The notes beneath the pieces are model-generated. The model saw only the letters and a program-made list of their open reading frames with translations. It was not told where the DNA came from and searched no databases. Of a DNA stretch of 64,000 nucleotides, positions 33,240 to 44,210 are shown one piece after another. The first letter of the stretch is position 1; every line of letters starts with the position of its first letter. Position numbers and translations under genes: made by a program. The stretch is from Adiantum capillus-veneris (taxonomy: Eukaryota > Streptophyta > Polypodiopsida > Polypodiales > Pteridaceae). Location of the stretch: the NCBI GenBank assembly GCA_014529385.2, contig CM043953.1, positions 92,308,842 through 92,372,841 on the forward strand. Direction: 5' to 3'.

Positions 33240-33307
33240 CCTATTGGCTGGAGCCTAATTAACCTTTATCCTATATGGCCCAAAGAGAGTCCACATTTTT
33301 CCTAATG
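33240..33307 (-). repeat. Right terminal inverted repeat, copy A
   Basis: Read inverted it opens CATTAGGAAAAATGTGGACT and continues GGGCCATATAGGA, matching the left end at 23961 with a few gaps. TT follows at 33308-33309. Confidence 0.8.
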
Positions 33308-34522
33308 TTGGACAAGCAAGCCCCAGGGGTGTCAGCGCTCAAGAAGCTCTAGTACCTTTCTCGGCTAGCAACATTTATCTTCTTGGTGAGCGAGGAACCT
33401 GATTTGGAGGAGCTCCACTTACCACATCTTCAGGTTGGGTCCTTTATCAAGGACACCAAGGAGCAAGAGGTTATCCCCATGAACCTTGCAACGGAGGGAA
33501 AGACACTTAGACTCCAGTATCCCAAGGGACTCGAGGAAGTGGTTGAGAAATCCATCATTGTGGCTGGCCCTAGTGACACTCCAGTGGCACCAACATTGGC
33601 GGATGTGGCTATCCCAAAGGTAGAAATCATCTGCTTCTCCTCAGTGGTAGTGAATGGGGAGGAGTATGTGTTTATGCATGATTTGGAGAAAGCATTTGGC
33701 ATGTGCATGGATGATTGCTTGAGCGTGCTATGTACCAACACCAAATGTCTCGTAGACAATACACCAGATGCCCTAGAAAGCAAGCTCTTGCCACTTGGGG
33801 ACTCTTTTGCTGACACTATTGCAGTGTATGTGCGGAGGTCCTGGCAGCAGAGCAGTTGCACATGACTGAGGAATAATTTTAAGCCACGCAAGAGAAGGTT
33901 GAGGTCACTAGGATGACTATGCTAATATGCAACCCCCCATCTGATGATCCAAATCTCGTAGCTGCGGTGTATGGGAGCATTGACTTGGATGGAAAGGGCA
34001 ACATGGAGGAGGAAGACAAGGAGCAGGAGCTAAACTCTATCCTAATTTTCATTTTATTTTTTTATCCTTCACTGTCGTTTTCCTCAACCTTCATTGGTTT
34101 ATGACAGGACGTTGTGGAGGTTGATGATTTTGATGCAAGGATCGGACGGGCTTTGGACCTCAGTCTTCCCTTGCGCATTACCTAGGACAACTCCCCCCTG
34201 AAATGTGGCCATCATTCATAATGAATTTACTCGCCAAGTTCATTTTATGACTTGGTCGTTGAAAGCTTTGAGCGAGTTTTTGTGTTTGATCACCATTGCT
34301 CAAACTCTGCATCTTGTGTTCCTAGTGAGTAGATCCCTTGTATGCATAGCATTTGGCACTGGCTTCCGTGGGAAAGTGCTTGCCCAGATAGGGATACATG
34401 CTTCCATTGGCTCAACTGACCCAAAGGCCATAGCGTAGTCCTTCTTGACTGGGGAGTTGCCTTACGTGCAAGATAAGCGCCAAGAAATGGTCAAAAAAAT
34501 TATGAACTCCTCAGATACATGA
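33308..34522 (+). pseudogene. P1 gene of copy B, 3' part
   Basis: Resumes in the frame left at 23960 and reads KQAPGVSALKK, a stop, YLSRLATFIFLVSEEPD, LPHLQVGSFIKDTKEQ, GEEYVFMHDLEKAFGMCMDD and CLSVLCTNTKCLVD, all aligned to P1 of copy A. An intron (about 34030-34108) sits at the same place as in copy A. The last exon, in part shifted, has IHNEFTRQVHFMTWSLKALS and GFRGKVLAQIGIHASIG. It ends near 34522. Stops at about 33353 and 34438 and frameshifts near 33830 show decay. Confidence 0.75.
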
Positions 34523-34850
34523 TGTAAAATCACCTTTTTGGAAGTAATAAAAAATATTTCGAATTGTCTCTCTATCTTGTACATTCTTCTAAATGTGATT
34601 TGTCAATCTTGAAAATTGTTGTAATTGGTGTTATGTGTCAATAAGCTGTGTTTTTTTTGCTTAAAGTAACAACACACTGGAAGTTGGATGCACATGATAC
34701 TTCTTTCAACTTACCTTAATTCTGGGGAAAGTATAAAACACATCTAATTGAAAATAAGTGGTTTCTCTAAAAGTAATGATGCAAAACCAATTGCTTTCAG
34801 TTAATTTATGTTTTTTAAGTATCCTGGGGGGGTAGAGAAGCCTACCAGGT

Positions 34851-35540
34851 GCCAAAAAAAGGGTGGCCACAAGGGCGCGCAAATGGCCCATCCATCAGTT
34901 TTGGATGGCGAATTTGCGCGCCCCTGTGGCCACTCCTTTTTTGGCATATGGAGCATATTTTTGCCCTCAAGGACACTAGAAAATGTGAAATCAACTCTGA
35001 ATTTAATTTTTCAAGCACACTATCACCTACTTCAGCTCTACCTATTACATCCCTGCACCAAAAGGCCCAGTTACATTGGACATTTGAAAAATTTAATTTA
35101 ATGGTGCATAGACACTTGGTTTGACAATATGTTAACTTTTTGATATCCTATGGGGTAAAAAAATCTTGAAATTGCCAAGAAAAGGGTGGCCACAAGGGCG
35201 CGCAAATGGCTCATCCATCAGTTTTGGATGGCCAATTTGTGCGCCCTTGTGGCCACCCTTTTATTGGCATATGGAGTATATGTTTGCACTTAAGGACACT
35301 AGAAAAGGTAAGATCAACTCTGAATTTAAGTTTTCAAGCACACTACCACTTGCTTCAGCTCTACCTAATACATCCCTGCACCAAAACGCCCAATTACATT
35401 GGACATTTGAAAAATCTAGTTTAATGTTGGTAGACACCTGGTTTCACAATATGTTAACTATTTTGATATCCTATGGGGTAAACAAAGCTCAAAACTGCAA
35501 AAGCAAGGGTGGCCACAAGGGCCACAAATGGATAATAGAC
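34851..35540. repeat. 323-bp tandem repeat, each unit starting with a hairpin
   Basis: Units start at 34851 (approximately), 35174 and 35497 (third one cut short). Each full unit opens with a hairpin of about 90 bp: GGGTGGCCACAAGGGCGCGC pairs with its near-inverse 45 bp later, with loop TCAGTTT in units 1 and 2. Confidence 0.9.
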
Positions 35541-35621
35541 ACAAGTATTGATCATATTGTCATTTGTGGCCACAAGGGCCACAAATGGATAATAGACACA
35601 ACTATTGATCATATTGTCATT
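35511..35621. repeat. 57-bp tandem repeat, two units
   Basis: GGCCACAAGGGCCACAAATG starts at 35511 and again at 35568; the units are nearly identical. They arose within the truncated third copy of the larger repeat. Confidence 0.93.
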
Positions 35622-35704
35622 GCGAAGTCATCTCATTACAAAGATAAGGGTGTGCAATACAAAAGGAGGGGTAACTTCGGCTAATGCTCAAAGTCTCATC
35701 GCAA

Positions 35705-36580
35705 TCAACATGCAACCTGCATATCTTTTGGTTGTATTGTCACTCGCTTTGCATGAATGGCGCATAGGTTGGTATGTTCCAACACCAAAATGATGTGGGC
35801 CTCTGCAGCTTCTTGAATAGACTCTAGCGCTATTGCTTGCATTCTATATTTAGTTCCATAGCTTTAAAGCACCTCCTTCACTGTGCAAGGAAAGGGGGCA
35901 CGTCGAATTAAAAGCTCTGTAGTATTTTGGTAGTGGCGTATTTCTACGAATGCCCTTGGTATTTTTTGGCACTGCCACGCAGTTGTCTTGGGGGCACTTG
36001 CACATTTGTGGGTTATCGGCGTTTAGGATTCCTGAAAAACTTTAACTTACACCTGTTTCCATGCTTAGGGTCTGGATCTGTAGCCTCTTTTGATTCATCC
36101 TCTTCCCTTTGTCTCGCGATCTTGCGTTGTGGGGAGAGCTCCCTGGCATCGAGGCACTGTCTTCCCCCCAACGGGCACCCGGTGTGTGTGCGATATATCA
36201 GCTGGCTTCCATGGTGGCTCTGTCTCTGATTCAGTGTTTGTATGGACCACCCGAGTCCTGGATGGTCCTGCTTGTGATTGGTGGCGCGATGGCTCCTCCC
36301 TATCGGACTACGGTGTTTGCTGGGCCTCTTCTTCTCTCCAGCACTGGGCGCGTTGCTTAATTATTTTTCTAGGTGTTTGTTCCTTTGTACATGGAGATTC
36401 TACAGCCCTCGATGACTCTAGTGCCCTACTACCATGCCCACTGCCAGAAGAGTTCCTGGAACGGCCAGGTTTTCGTGGCCGTTTTCTTGTGCCTTTAAGC
36501 TATGCCGACTTCTCACATCCTTGGAGGGTGTTTTTGTTGGCAAGCGGATGCTCTTTTGCGGTTTGTTTGGTGTGCGCCAT
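35705..36580 (-). pseudogene. Histone H3 variant with long tail, copy B (decayed)
   Basis: ATG at 36580 reads MAHTKQTAKEHPLANKN. An extended tail follows in shifting frames, with TRVVHTNTESETEPPWKP, which parallels RIVTSDTETETDN...SPPW in copy A. The core is recognisable: ELLIRRAPF near 35900, then after a frame change [36 protein letters not shown], ending near 35705. It lies downstream of the transposase-like gene on the same strand, as in copy A. Several stops and frameshifts make it a pseudogene. The acidic residue following the K9-equivalent (E here, D in copy A) is shared if one gap is allowed. Confidence 0.85.
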
Positions 36581-36699
36581 TTGGTATGGTAAGAGCTCAC
36601 CTGTTCTTAAGAAATGAGTGGTTTATGAGAGCATGCAATATTTATAAGGGCCCATTTAAAAAGGTCCCTGTTCACACTAATTTTGGAAAAAAAAACTAT

Positions 36700-39573
36700 T
36701 AATTTTTAAATAAACATGTCGTTAAGAGTTAGACCCTACGTTCACCCGTGTAGTGACTCGCGTGTAGTGACTCGCGCAGAATCCACTTTGACCCTTGTAG
36801 CACTCTGCACTTTTCGCACTTCAATAGCAATCTTGGATTGTCGCGCACGATCCATTGTGACCTTACGAGCAAATGTTGTGCAAAAAAACCAATTGAACAT
36901 CTCCTCCAAATAATGAATTGCACCATTCCACCACCATGTCAAATACTTTTGAAGTACACTCCCCTTGCTCGATAATGGGACTTCTCCATGCCTTGAGTGC
37001 TAAAAAATTCAAGTGATCCATACTTGTATATAAAAAATGCACCATACGCAAACAAGGTATGTTGTTCACATGAGTAAACAATTCACATTATTGAATGAAA
37101 ACAATCCCTTGTAATAAATTCACCACGTAACATGGATTACCATGTAATGTGTGATGTTATTTTCACCCCAACAAAGGGTGAAGACCTTGGTAAAATCAGC
37201 CAAGGCTTTTTGAAATGATTGGCATTGTTCTTCTGTTGTGCTGTTAAGGCCCATAAGTTTGACCACTTTATCAAAATGTGCCCAAACTTGCTTGCGCTTG
37301 TTTGCAAGCTCACCATTTGAATCATTGTCAGTAGTATATTTGCATAGCTCCTTCTAAAGCTCCCAAAGGTTACCTTCCTGCTGGTTGGAGCTGTTTTGAG
37401 CAGCATATCGACTTGGCTTTCCTTGGGAAACTTTCTTCAAAAAGTGTATGGATTTTTGTCCACTCATTGACACTTTTTGAGCAATTTCATGGGCCTCACC
37501 TATGTTCTTTGCAGCAACGATAGACACATTTCCACCATGACAACCAATGGAATTCAAGAGTACCTCCATTCTTTCGAGATTCCTAGGACTTTTCCAATGG
37601 TTTCATTGTGAAAGCATAGTCAATGTGGAGCTTCAATAGACTATAAAAAATGCGCATGAATGCGTGTAATGTACAAAAATGTACATTCGATAGAGGAAAT
37701 GGAAATAATGGATTCCAAGCGTGGTCCTTTTGATCACGGTCTGGGAAAATGAGCATGGGACATCTCAGAATAGACGCTTCCCATTCTCTACCTTTATCTC
37801 CGACATCACGACAATCCAACCCTTGTTCTCCATGCCCTTGCCTTGGAAGCATGGAACCGACCTTTGCAGTGCTCTTGTGTAATTTTTGTATGTTACGTTT
37901 GTACCCTCGAGTGAAAAATGGACAAGGCATGAGAGAAGAAGCCCCTTGTTTGTAGCCAAGCAAACACTTTATGGTCTTCAATTATTACTTCAGTTATTAC
38001 TGCAATTTGGGAGATTATTACTTCTGTGATCCATGGAGTTCTCTCAAAAATCCATGAAAGCACTCCATTGGTCTCTTTGGGCACCTCAATAGCACCCAAC
38101 CACCAAATGTCTTTCTCTAATTGCAAGCTAAAAGATGGGGTGGGAGATGGCTCGACTGAATCCCTTTGCTTGGTTTGCAAAAGGGCCTCATTCATTAGAG
38201 TGACACTTAGCCTCTCTAACCTTTGACCTTTCACTATTTGACACTCATTGAGTTTCAGCAAAAAAGAGACCTTTGTGCCAAGCACTACAAAATAAATTGT
38301 TCCAAGACCTTAAACTTCAAAGTCTATGATAAGGACAAAACCAAAAGAAAAAAGTATAGCGTGTCACCTTCTTCAGGTAACTCATAAATCTAAGCATGGC
38401 TTGTTGAAGTCTTCTAAGGTCCACAAAAATATTGTTCCACATTGTGTAAGGGAAGCCCTTCTCCGAAGGTCTTATGGATTGTTTCTTACCTTTTCCCCTT
38501 GTCTTTGTTGCACATGAAGCATAAAGGGAAGTTGGCATTGTTTCTTCAATGTGTAGGTATGTCTCAATGCGGTTGAACACATCTTTGTTTGTGACCTTCT
38601 TTGCGAGGTTGACCTTGTGAGGAATAGGAAATAGGTTTTCTACAATGCCATGCTCTTTAAGGGCATCCTTTAGGATTTGGAAATTAGCCTGATAGGCTTT
38701 GGTGCTGATTCCAGCCTCATCACAAGCTTATTGCACGTCATCATCACTAACCACATTTCTCAATTTACGCATAATGTCCATGGTGACTGCATCCTTAATG
38801 TGCTTACCTCCAGGTGATTGTAAGGTAGAATTCACATTCTGGGTATTGAGATAACTAGTGAGAAGGTTGACTCGATCATCTTGGCTTGTTCCACCGCATA
38901 CCTCCTAGATGAAGTTTCTAGAAACCAATAAAAATAAATGTTAGAAAATAGTGTAAAGTAAAAATACATCATGCAAGTAAAGACCAAATCACCTTGTGGT
39001 TGTCACTCATCGTTTTCATACTCCTCCTGAATGTGCAAGAGTTTCAATGGATAAATACGTGCATTTGCGTTCCCTTGCACCAAGGGGTGTTTCTTTCAAG
39101 CATGTGATGGTTTTGGCAAGCTTATTAATGTGGGATTCCTTTTCTTGCATTTGTTGTTGAAGAGTTTCGACCATCCTCTTTGAAGAGACAACACCCTCTT
39201 GTAATGCCATCATCTTGAGGTGAAGAGCTTGACATTTGTGCATCCACATATGCAAAGAAGCACCTGCACCTATACACAACCGCTTGCAATAGCCTAACAA
39301 GCCTGCTTCTCCCCTCCCAAGAAATTAAAGAAATGTCAAAAGACTATTAAAGGATGGATGGAAGCGTCTTATAGGATTGTAAGTGTACAAATGGCCATCC
39401 ACCCAAACTTCAACATTGGTCTGACAAGCGGCACGAAGTTCCCGTGATGACCTTTGATCACCCTCAACAGCGGTCTTCGGTGCAAACGCCGTGGGTAAGT
39501 GAATATGTATGCTTTTGATGTGCAGAGTATATGGTGGTGGAAGCAAACCATTTGTGATTTCCGTGAGCACCAT
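36700..39573 (-). pseudogene. Transposase-like gene of copy B, decayed
   Basis: Start MVLTEITNGLLPPPY at 39573, then NVEVWVDGHLYTYNP, GLLGYCKRL, a coiled coil (VETLQQQMQEKESHINKLAK) and GARERKCTY. Exon 2 (about 38925-38330) has CDEAGISTKAYQANF and MWNNIFVDLRRLQQAML. Exon 3 (about 38290-37140) has LKLNECQIVKGQRLERLS, WWLGAIEVPKETNGVLSW, CLLGYKQGASSLMPCPFF, VHFCTLHAFMRIFYSLLKLH and SIGCHGGNVSIV. The last exon (from about 37060) is shifted but holds MEKSHYRA- and HGGG-like parts. All align with copy A in order. Differences from copy A include N for D in LKLDE. A short local duplication lies near 38000-38030 and several frameshifts occur. Confidence 0.75.
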
Positions 39574-40103
39574 GGAAGATGTTGTGTGAGGTAGCAAAGG
39601 ATGAAAAGATAGAGGGGGAGGGGTAGGGGTAGGGGTAGCGAGATTGAGGAAGATGGGAGGAGAGAAGGAGGAGGGGGGGGGGGGAGGGAGAGATTGGGGA
39701 GGAGGAGGAAGGTAGGGGCAAGGCGGGAGAGGAGAGGAAGATAGGAGGAAGGAGGAGGAGAGAACAAAGTGTTGTTTACTTTTTGGGGAAAAATATTTTT
39801 GAAAAAGTGGACTTTCTAAGCTTGTGGGTTTAAAAATGAGTCAAAAAAATGATTTTTGGATATGTATATATGTTGGGAGGGAGTTTGAAGTAAAAAATAA
39901 GCAAAAATGAATTCCTTTAGAAACGTCAAATTGTGACTCTTAGTGACCCACGTTTTGCTGATGTGGTCACACGCCTATGCTTCCTTCACTTAAAAAAGCT
40001 AAAGAGAGAAAGTAACATCGTACATTTGTCTTAAAAAAAAGGCTAGAAAAGCCTACTCAAAACTACCTTGTTCAATGCCCTTGCCCCCTTAACCCCACAC
40101 AAT
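39574..40103. other. Subterminal region of copy B, right side
   Basis: No gene. A GGGGAGG-rich stretch at 39610-39770, including a short poly-G near 39676, gives false proline/serine-rich ORFs on the minus strand. It corresponds to the left subterminal region of copy A. Confidence 0.6.
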
Positions 40104-40171
40104 ATTAGCCTTAATCCCTAAAAATTAGGATTCCTTACAAGGCACATGCAAGGTCCATATTTCTCCTAATG
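40104..40171 (-). repeat. Right terminal inverted repeat, copy B
   Basis: Ends TTTCTCCTAATG at 40171. Read inverted it opens CATTAGGAGAAATATGGACC and follows the left end of copy A closely over about 65 bp (CCTAATTTTTAGGGATTAAGGCTAAT here, the same with few changes at 23984-24015). It abuts TNPA-like coding sequence at 40172. Confidence 0.85.
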
Positions 40172-41480
40172 AGAGGAGGTGGTACGAGAAGCGCCATCGC
40201 TCTGAAGCACCATCATGTTGTTCCAGTCCTTCAGCGGCTCCCTCTGTTTCGGAGCATTTAGTGCGCTCCGAAGCTTTGGTGTCGACGAGATGATCTTCAC
40301 ACTCATCTAGGCACCGACGCTCTAGTGGTGGCGGCGACAGTTGCTATGGGGATGCCATCGTTGATACCTAGAAACCGCCTCGTTTTTGACAAGGCTCCTT
40401 AGCTTCCTTTTCTTTGTCCGCACCCACACCAGCCACCACATTGCCATCTACACCAGGTTTTGCGCGGCTATCAGTCGTTCCTGGCTACACACCACTAGCT
40501 ACTCATCCGAGTGTCACCCATTCGACACTCCTCGCTTCGGGGCTCAGAATCCAGTGGAGACACCTGACATCCGTACCTCCATCAAGATGCCTCTAGAGAC
40601 CCCTGTCGAGACACCCAGGTTCACGCGTCACAGGCGAGAGGGCTTGTCGTACTCGGTCGACATCAATTGCGACATGATCTTGGATAACGAAGGCAAGAAG
40701 GTGATCTCGCACATGCGTGGTCTTTTCTCTCATGTGTTTCAACACTACGTACTAAACACCTGGAATGAAGTGCCAAATGAATTAAAAGACAGAGTCATCA
40801 ACATGCTGCATGACGAGTTTCTCGTGTCAAGTCGGGATGAGCGCTACAATGAAGACCTGATGAAGGTTTGAATGCGCGAATAATGCAAGCATAAGTGTTC
40901 TAAAGTACAAAAAGCAATAAAGCATGGGTGGAACATACCAGATTGGCTAGCCAAAGAAGATTGGAACAATGAAAAGTGAGGAGCATGCAAGAATCCTTAC
41001 AAGTGGAAGCAACAAAAGGAGGCAGCCAAAGTGCGAGTAGAGACATGGAGCTCGCACGACTTGGGAGCGGCGGGTCGGCATCATTTGAGGCCCATTTTGT
41101 AAGTGTTTACGCATTGCTCTTTAGGTTTGGTAGTTACGTCTATTTGTACTTTTAAATTCTAGCATAATGGATTCTTTGTATGTTTTCTGGTCAATGATAG
41201 GACGTGACCCCACACTGTACGAGCGCGAGTACGTAGACAGAAAGGGCCTAAATACCCTGATGGACATTCTGAGTTCTCGTGGCGGCATGGTTAGTATTTC
41301 ACTTTACTCTTTTGAGTTTGTTATATTAATGATAAGCTCCGAAAATAGATTGTTTTGTTATTATATGTTTATACTTACAGAAAGTCTTATTGTTGTTTTC
41401 TGCAAAATTTGACAGATACGCTGCTTGGACGCGATGAGACGTCTGATTAGGCGATGCCACTCTAGCCGTATCCAGATAGC
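40172..41480 (+). pseudogene. CACTA TNPA-like gene, second copy
   Basis: Collinear with 12480-13794: an S/T/P-rich part (PVETPDIRTSIKMPLETP), then REGLSYSVDINCDMILDNEG, HYVLNTWNEVPNELKDRVIN, a damaged DNA-binding region (GWNIPDWLAKEDW-like, with stops at about 40870 and 40977), an intron, DPTLYEREYVDRKGLNTLMD at about 41206-41265, an intron, and a final short exon to about 41480. Protein and intron positions agree with the first copy, which supports the gene model. Its 5' end is cut off by copy B at 40172. Confidence 0.75.
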
Positions 41481-42167
41481 ATTAGCTTTCTTTTGTCATA
41501 GCATGTACAATGAGGTGACATGTATACATCTTTTTGTAACTATTGAAAAACCATGTATTTTCTCAATAATGACAATTTTTTTGTAACTATTACATTTGCA
41601 AAGCTTAACAATCAAGTGATTTTTCCTATGATGTGTATAGTTGTCATTGATTTACTTTCGTCAATTTAATTTCATCCAATTACTTTTGTCAATTTTGTAT
41701 CTTTATTATGCAAAAAATACTATGCATGATGGAGTTAATGGTTATATTGTCTTGTGGGTGACTACTTTCAGTCTATACCTTGCACTTTCTTTCAAAGGTG
41801 AATCTGTGCTTATCTTGGATTCAATTAGGTATACCTTATTCTGGAAACATTCAATATGGTTGATGGGTGGCAAGGCATTCAATGCCGTGCCACCCAAATT
41901 TTTTTACTCCGTGCCACCCAAATTTTTTTACTCTCAGGCGTCGCTATAAGCGTCTCTATATAAGTTCTACAACATCACTATAAGAATCACTATATAAGAC
42001 TCCAACCGTCGCTATATGCGTCTCTGTATAGAGACGCATATAGCGACGTATATAGTGATGGTTATAGCGACGCTGTTAGCGACGGTCTTAGCAACACCGG
42101 AGAGTATAGAAACCTAATGTATTTCCATCGCTAAAAGCGTCACAAGTGCACATAACCTCTTGTAGTG
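40172..42167 (+). mobile_element. CACTA element 3' half, interrupted by copy B
   Basis: Sister of the element at 11130-14444: the TNPA-like gene, then non-coding DNA, then subterminal CGTCGCTATA-type repeats (about 41935-42080) and the terminus TTGTAGTG at 42167. The segment 42115-42167 is almost the same as 14392-14444. The 5' half was on the other side of copy B and is not in the window. Confidence 0.8.
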
Positions 42168-42323
42168 TTCATCACAGGGTCCCACTCCCATGGCATTGTA
42201 GGGTCCCACACCACTCCATTCCACTCTTGCTTTGCCCAATCACCATCAAAGCACTTCTTCTAGTAGCGACGCGCGCCAACTCTCGTCTCCGGGCAGCGAG
42301 CGTGAAGAGAGACGAGGGATCTT
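42168..42323. other. Short spacer
   Basis: No feature seen beyond the duplicated words GGGTCCCAC(T/A)CC. Confidence 0.4.
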
Positions 42324-42773
42324 GTGGCTTTGCTTGTTTTGGTATTTGGGGCGGGGGGGGGGGGGGGGGGGGGGGGGGCGACAAAGTCCTCTATTTTAGA
42401 GCGTGCCGCCCCATACACAAAGGACAAGAATACTGACACACCCGTGCCAGACACGCATGGACGCTACTATAGGGTAAAGTATGGAAGAGAGGTGAACTTC
42501 GGTACAACACAGGACAAGGCGTTTCGATGCCATATTCAAATTCTTATACATTCAATATATAGGAATTTTTTCATAAAGTTGAGAGACCAGCTGCCCAGTC
42601 ATGCAAGGTACATTGAGGATGTGTTGCATGCTAGATTTGCAAATTTCCCCGATCAGCGTTTTTCACAACAGTGGTTGGAGGGCTACATAAAAACATTTTG
42701 AAAATCAAGCAGTCCAGTGTAAGGCACGCAACGGCCAACCAAGTTAGAAATCCTGACAAGAGCTGTTGGGGTA
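42324..42773 (+). pseudogene. Third TNPA-like gene, 5' part
   Basis: After a poly-G tract (42353-42378) the frame reads GRYYRVKYGREVNFGTTQDK, FRCHIQILIHSIYRNFFIKL, RDQLPSHARYIEDVLHARFA and FSQQWLEGYIKTF, then a stop at 42699. The ordered pattern (weak W/F helix, then a 'P..A..I...L.ARF' segment) recalls the Ptta/En/Spm transposase fold. It then continues in another frame as ATANQVRNPDKS and is cut by the Copia-like element at 42773, resuming at 48003. The poly-G shows that the first residues of this frame are unreliable. Confidence 0.55.
42353..42378. repeat. Poly-G tract
   Basis: 26 G in a row. It is a strong candidate for quadruplex formation and for assembly length error. Confidence 0.9.
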
Positions 42774-43002
42774 AAGACGATGTGTCTCACGCTGGGTTGG
42801 GCGCCTAGTGCTCGACCGCCCACTGACACTGACCACTCACACTAACCCTCATCTTATTCTTATGCACATATAGAGAATAAGGGTCTAGAGGGTATTGCCT
42901 CTTAGAGATCCACCACCTATTGTATCCCTTGCACCTCACCCTCTCACGCTTGCACTCACCTCTCTCGCACGCACGCTTCATGCACCACATCTGCACTCTA
43001 CA
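42774..43002 (+). repeat. 5' LTR of Copia-like element
   Basis: 229 bp, TGTTGGGG...CTCTACA. Matches 47764-48002 with scattered differences. Confidence 0.85.
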
Positions 43003-44204
43003 ACTGGTATTAGAGTGGAGGTGCGGCATCATCGGAACCATCTCCACACATAGAAGATCTTTGTGGCGAGCTAAGGCTCAAGCCTTAGGTGCAGGCAATT
43101 GCATAATTGTAGAGAATTTGGAATCTGTTTGTTTGAAGCTCACAAAGAGAAGCCTTCAAAAGCTTGGAGCTTATGTTATATGCAGTTAAAAGAAAAAGAA
43201 GAGTCTGTGGCACTCTTGGAAGCAAGGGGGAAAGAGTCAAATTGAATGATCTGAACATAGGAGAGTCGAGGGGATGTTTTAGCATGGAAGCCCGTCGCAC
43301 AAGGAATCGCCGGTCCTGATTTAGGCCCGGGGAGGTCACCTAATAAAAATGTAACCTATCACGCAAGTTCAATAGAAGGGTATTTAAAGTTCTTGAAACT
43401 TACAGAAATATATATACAAAAGGGTATTATTTTTTAGATTTTAAAAAAACTTACAAATTTTAAAAGAATAGGGTACATTATATCCCTAAAAAAATTCACA
43501 GAGATAAGGGGTTTTACAAACATGTCTTGAACGCACGTGATATGGTAGTTTTACACATAGTGAACCCCCCGAGAATTTAGGGCAACAGGAGTGACTCGAG
43601 CAACCAATCAAGAGAGAGCAATTGTGTGTGCTCAAAACACACACCTCATTGTGTCCACATATCATCCCATACACACCACACAGCAAACATGTTTACAAAA
43701 ACAAATTCGCACATGTGCATTTTTGAGCCCGAAAATCACTTTCGTGGGCATAAATCCCTCATACGGAGTCAGATCTGTGCAACCCAAGACTCTTTTCTTG
43801 GGTTTTGACACATTCCACATGTAATGGTGATGCCTTCTTGACCTAATTCTGATCATAGAAGTTTTTGCAACAACTGTGTGTATTTCGGATTTTTCACAGG
43901 TACGTGTTTCGAAGTTTAAATCAGGGCTTCAGATCAGGGTGATGGAAAGCTTTGAAGAGCCGAATCTTCAAACCATTTAGAGTGAATGAATGCATATGTG
44001 AAAGTGTAGGGCTGATTTGGTGTGACTCGAGCCGTGTCACCAAGGTAGAGTGCAGGTGGTTTACTCTTCTGGTGACATTAGGAGATTCCGGAGGTCTTTT
44101 GGAGGGCCTTTTAGAAGAGAGAGGAAAAACCGCTCCTCCAATGAAAGAAGAGCTTACTTTACGTAGAAAAATAGATTGATATTAAAAAAAATGTAAAAAA
44201 GGTG
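43003..44204. other. Interior of Copia-like element, no clear gene
   Basis: Follows the primer site at 43005. Short frames are present but none shows a motif. Part may be decayed gag. Confidence 0.45.
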
Positions 44205-44210
44205 TCAGTG

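Larger units (their letters stand above)
23961..33307 (+). mobile_element. H3-bearing DNA transposon, copy A (both ends present)
   Basis: About 9.35 kb. The ends are imperfect inverted repeats: the left opens CATTAGGAAAAAATTGGACC and the right, read inverted, opens CATTAGGAAAAATGTGGACT; similarity continues through GGGCCATGTAAGGA / GGGCCATATAGGA. The flanks are TT on both sides (23959-23960 and 33308-33309), a probable 2-bp target duplication. Genes: transposase-like (plus), histone H3 (plus), then facing them P1 (minus) and P2 (minus). The element sits in P1 of copy B. Stops and frameshifts in each gene show that it is no longer active. Confidence 0.85.
34523..35704. other. Convergent intergenic region of copy B
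   Basis: Between P1 (plus) and H3 (minus). It holds a 323-bp tandem repeat with hairpins and a 57-bp tandem repeat, listed separately. ORFs here (such as 35166-35684) repeat the same peptides because of the duplication, and are not genes. Confidence 0.7.
16600..40171. mobile_element. H3-bearing DNA transposon, copy B (old, split by two insertions)
   Basis: It is made of P2 (16827-18172), P1 (23621-23960 plus 33308-34522), a histone H3 gene (36580-35705, minus) and a transposase-like gene (39573-36700, minus). The right end 40104-40171 matches the left end of copy A in inverse orientation. A Copia element (18367-23560) sits between P2 and P1, and copy A (23961-33307) sits inside P1. No left terminus is visible; similarity simply begins after the decayed Gypsy integrase near 16600, so the left end is lost. 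The right end abuts a TNPA-like gene, so the element had inserted in a CACTA element. Confidence 0.8.

Noticed and set aside
23961-33307. Assignment of the new transposon to KDZ, CACTA, hAT or Polinton groups
   Set aside because: I see no YDIxCQ-type block, no CACTA ends, no hAT C-terminal motif, and no DNA polymerase B or retroviral-type integrase.
35166-35684. 172-residue plus-strand ORF
   Set aside because: Spans the 323-bp and 57-bp tandem repeats; repeated peptides come from the repeats, and hairpin arms lie in it.
36090-36617. Plus-strand ORF of 175 residues
   Set aside because: It is the antisense of the H3 gene tail of copy B; composition is odd and no motif is seen.
39369-39767. 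Proline/serine-rich minus-strand ORFs
   Set aside because: GGGGAGG-type low-complexity DNA in the subterminal region of copy B.
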